Positions 6,022 through 6,741 of a stretch of 6,741 nucleotides of DNA are shown piece by piece. Source of the stretch: Odoribacteraceae bacterium (GTDB taxonomy: Bacteria > Bacteroidota > Bacteroidia > Bacteroidales > Marinifilaceae). Position numbers and translations under genes: made by a program. Under the pieces are notes generated by a model. That model was given only the letters and a program-made list of their open reading frames with translations. It was not told the origin of the DNA and did not search any database. Numbering within the stretch: the first letter of the stretch is position 1; the number at the start of each line of letters is the position of its first letter. Where the stretch lies: positions 1 through 6,741 of the forward strand of contig JAITJA010000182.1 in the NCBI GenBank assembly GCA_031279175.1. Reading direction: 5' to 3'.

Positions 6022-6741
6022 TTATTCTATATCCATCGTGGTCAGCAACCGGCTAAAGGCCTCTTCCGTCAAGACGGGCACGCCTAACCGCGTCGCGTGC
6101 TTTAACTTACTCCCGGCATTATCTCCCGCCAGCAGGTAGCTCGTCCGGGCAGATACCGCGTCGCTCACCTTCCCCCCTGCCGCCAGGATCAATGCCTTGA
6201 AATGCTCGCGCGATAACGATAGCGTCCCCGTGATCACGAAAGTCTTCCCCTCCAGCACGTGGCTGTCGCCCTCCCGCTCGAGTAACGCGCCGTTCACGCC
6301 AAATGACAACAGGCGCTCCAGCAATTCCCGGTTCGACGTCTTCTCGAAGTAGTGCAACACGCTTCGCGCCATCTGCTCGCCGATACCCTCTACCTCGAGC
6401 AATTGCTCGCGCGTGGCCGAGGCAAGCACCCGCGCGTGTTTGAAATGACGAGCAAGCGAACGCGAGGCCGTCTCGCCAACGTAACGAATACCAAGCGCGT
6501 AAAGGAAAGCCGGCAAGTCGGTCTCTTTCGAGCGCTCGATGGCCTCGAGCAGGTTGTCCACGGATTTCTCTTGCAGGCGATATACCCCGAGCGTGTTCAG
6601 CTTCCGGACGAGCTTTTCCCGTCCCGACAGGAAGGCGCGCGCCCGACGGGCCGTCTCCATCTCTATCCCGGCCGCCGCGATATCACCGGCAGGGGCCGCG
6701 AACAACTCGTAAAGGTAGTCGTAACGTGTAGCCAGCAACCC
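6022..6741 (-). CDS. ligA: NAD-dependent DNA ligase, C-terminal part (truncated by the window edge)
   Basis: LigA seals nicks in DNA during replication and repair, using NAD as the AMP donor. Only the last 239 residues are in the window; the adenylation and OB domains and the zinc-finger cysteines lie beyond 6741. Counting from the first in-window residue, the helix-hairpin-helix domain includes KSVDNLLEAIERSK (59-72), FLYALGIRYVGE (79-90) and VEGIGEQMARS (117-127). The BRCT domain runs from about GKTFVITGTL (165-174) to the end and includes GSKLKHA. The stretch between GLLATRYDYLYEL and KSVDNLL is about 45 residues where E. coli LigA has about 13, an apparent insertion of some 30 residues. 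The stop (TAA, 6022-6024) is 35 bp before clpC. The frame is open to the edge, so the true start is outside. Confidence 0.95.
   Translation of the reverse strand, partial: GLLATRYDYLYELFAAPAGDIAAAGIEMETARRARAFLSGREKLVRKLNTLGVYRLQEKSVDNLLEAIERSKETDLPAFLYALGIRYVGETASRSLARHFKHARVLASATREQLLEVEGIGEQMARSVLHYFEKTSNRELLERLLSFGVNGALLEREGDSHVLEGKTFVITGTLSLSREHFKALILAAGGKVSDAVSARTSYLLAGDNAGSKLKHATRLGVPVLTEEAFSRLLTTMDIE

Overview
The window looks like chromosomal DNA from a fairly G+C-rich member of the Bacteroidota, probably Bacteroidales. Both promoters I can place carry the Bacteroidota -7 element TAnnTTTG, most starts lack a Shine-Dalgarno sequence, and one gene encodes a secreted protein resembling the DUF6263-type proteins of that phylum. 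The species cannot be named from the sequence alone.

Layout: (a) Positions 1-700 hold no convincing gene. Their main content is a striking 21-bp tandem array (79-393, 15 full units). Each unit is a small palindrome, CAAACA-NNN-TGTTTG, and the array runs in the same 21-bp register into a degenerate G+C-rich tail (to about 540). A probable trxB terminator and a G-run follow. (b) trxB (701-1654, minus), thioredoxin reductase. (c) A 155-bp divergent intergenic region with a promoter for each side. (d) cysH (1810-2523, plus), a [4Fe-4S]-type assimilatory APS reductase, followed after 35 bp by a secreted protein of unknown function (2559-3452, plus). A strong hairpin-plus-T-tract terminator comes next. 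(e) On the minus strand and convergent with that pair, ligA (3' part only, entering from the right edge) followed after 35 bp by clpC (3518-5986), a Clp/Hsp100 unfoldase with an unusually good ribosome binding site.

How the genes relate: thioredoxin is the usual electron donor of this kind of APS reductase and TrxB recharges thioredoxin, so the divergent trxB/cysH pair joins two steps of one electron path into sulfate assimilation. ligA-clpC is a likely two-gene transcript linking DNA replication/repair and protein quality control; no functional tie is evident. The part least explained by known families is the palindromic array. Its period equals two helical turns, and its AAA/TTT triplets alternate at 10 and 11 bp. 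Its inverted arms are invariant in 15 of 15 units while the loop and linker vary.
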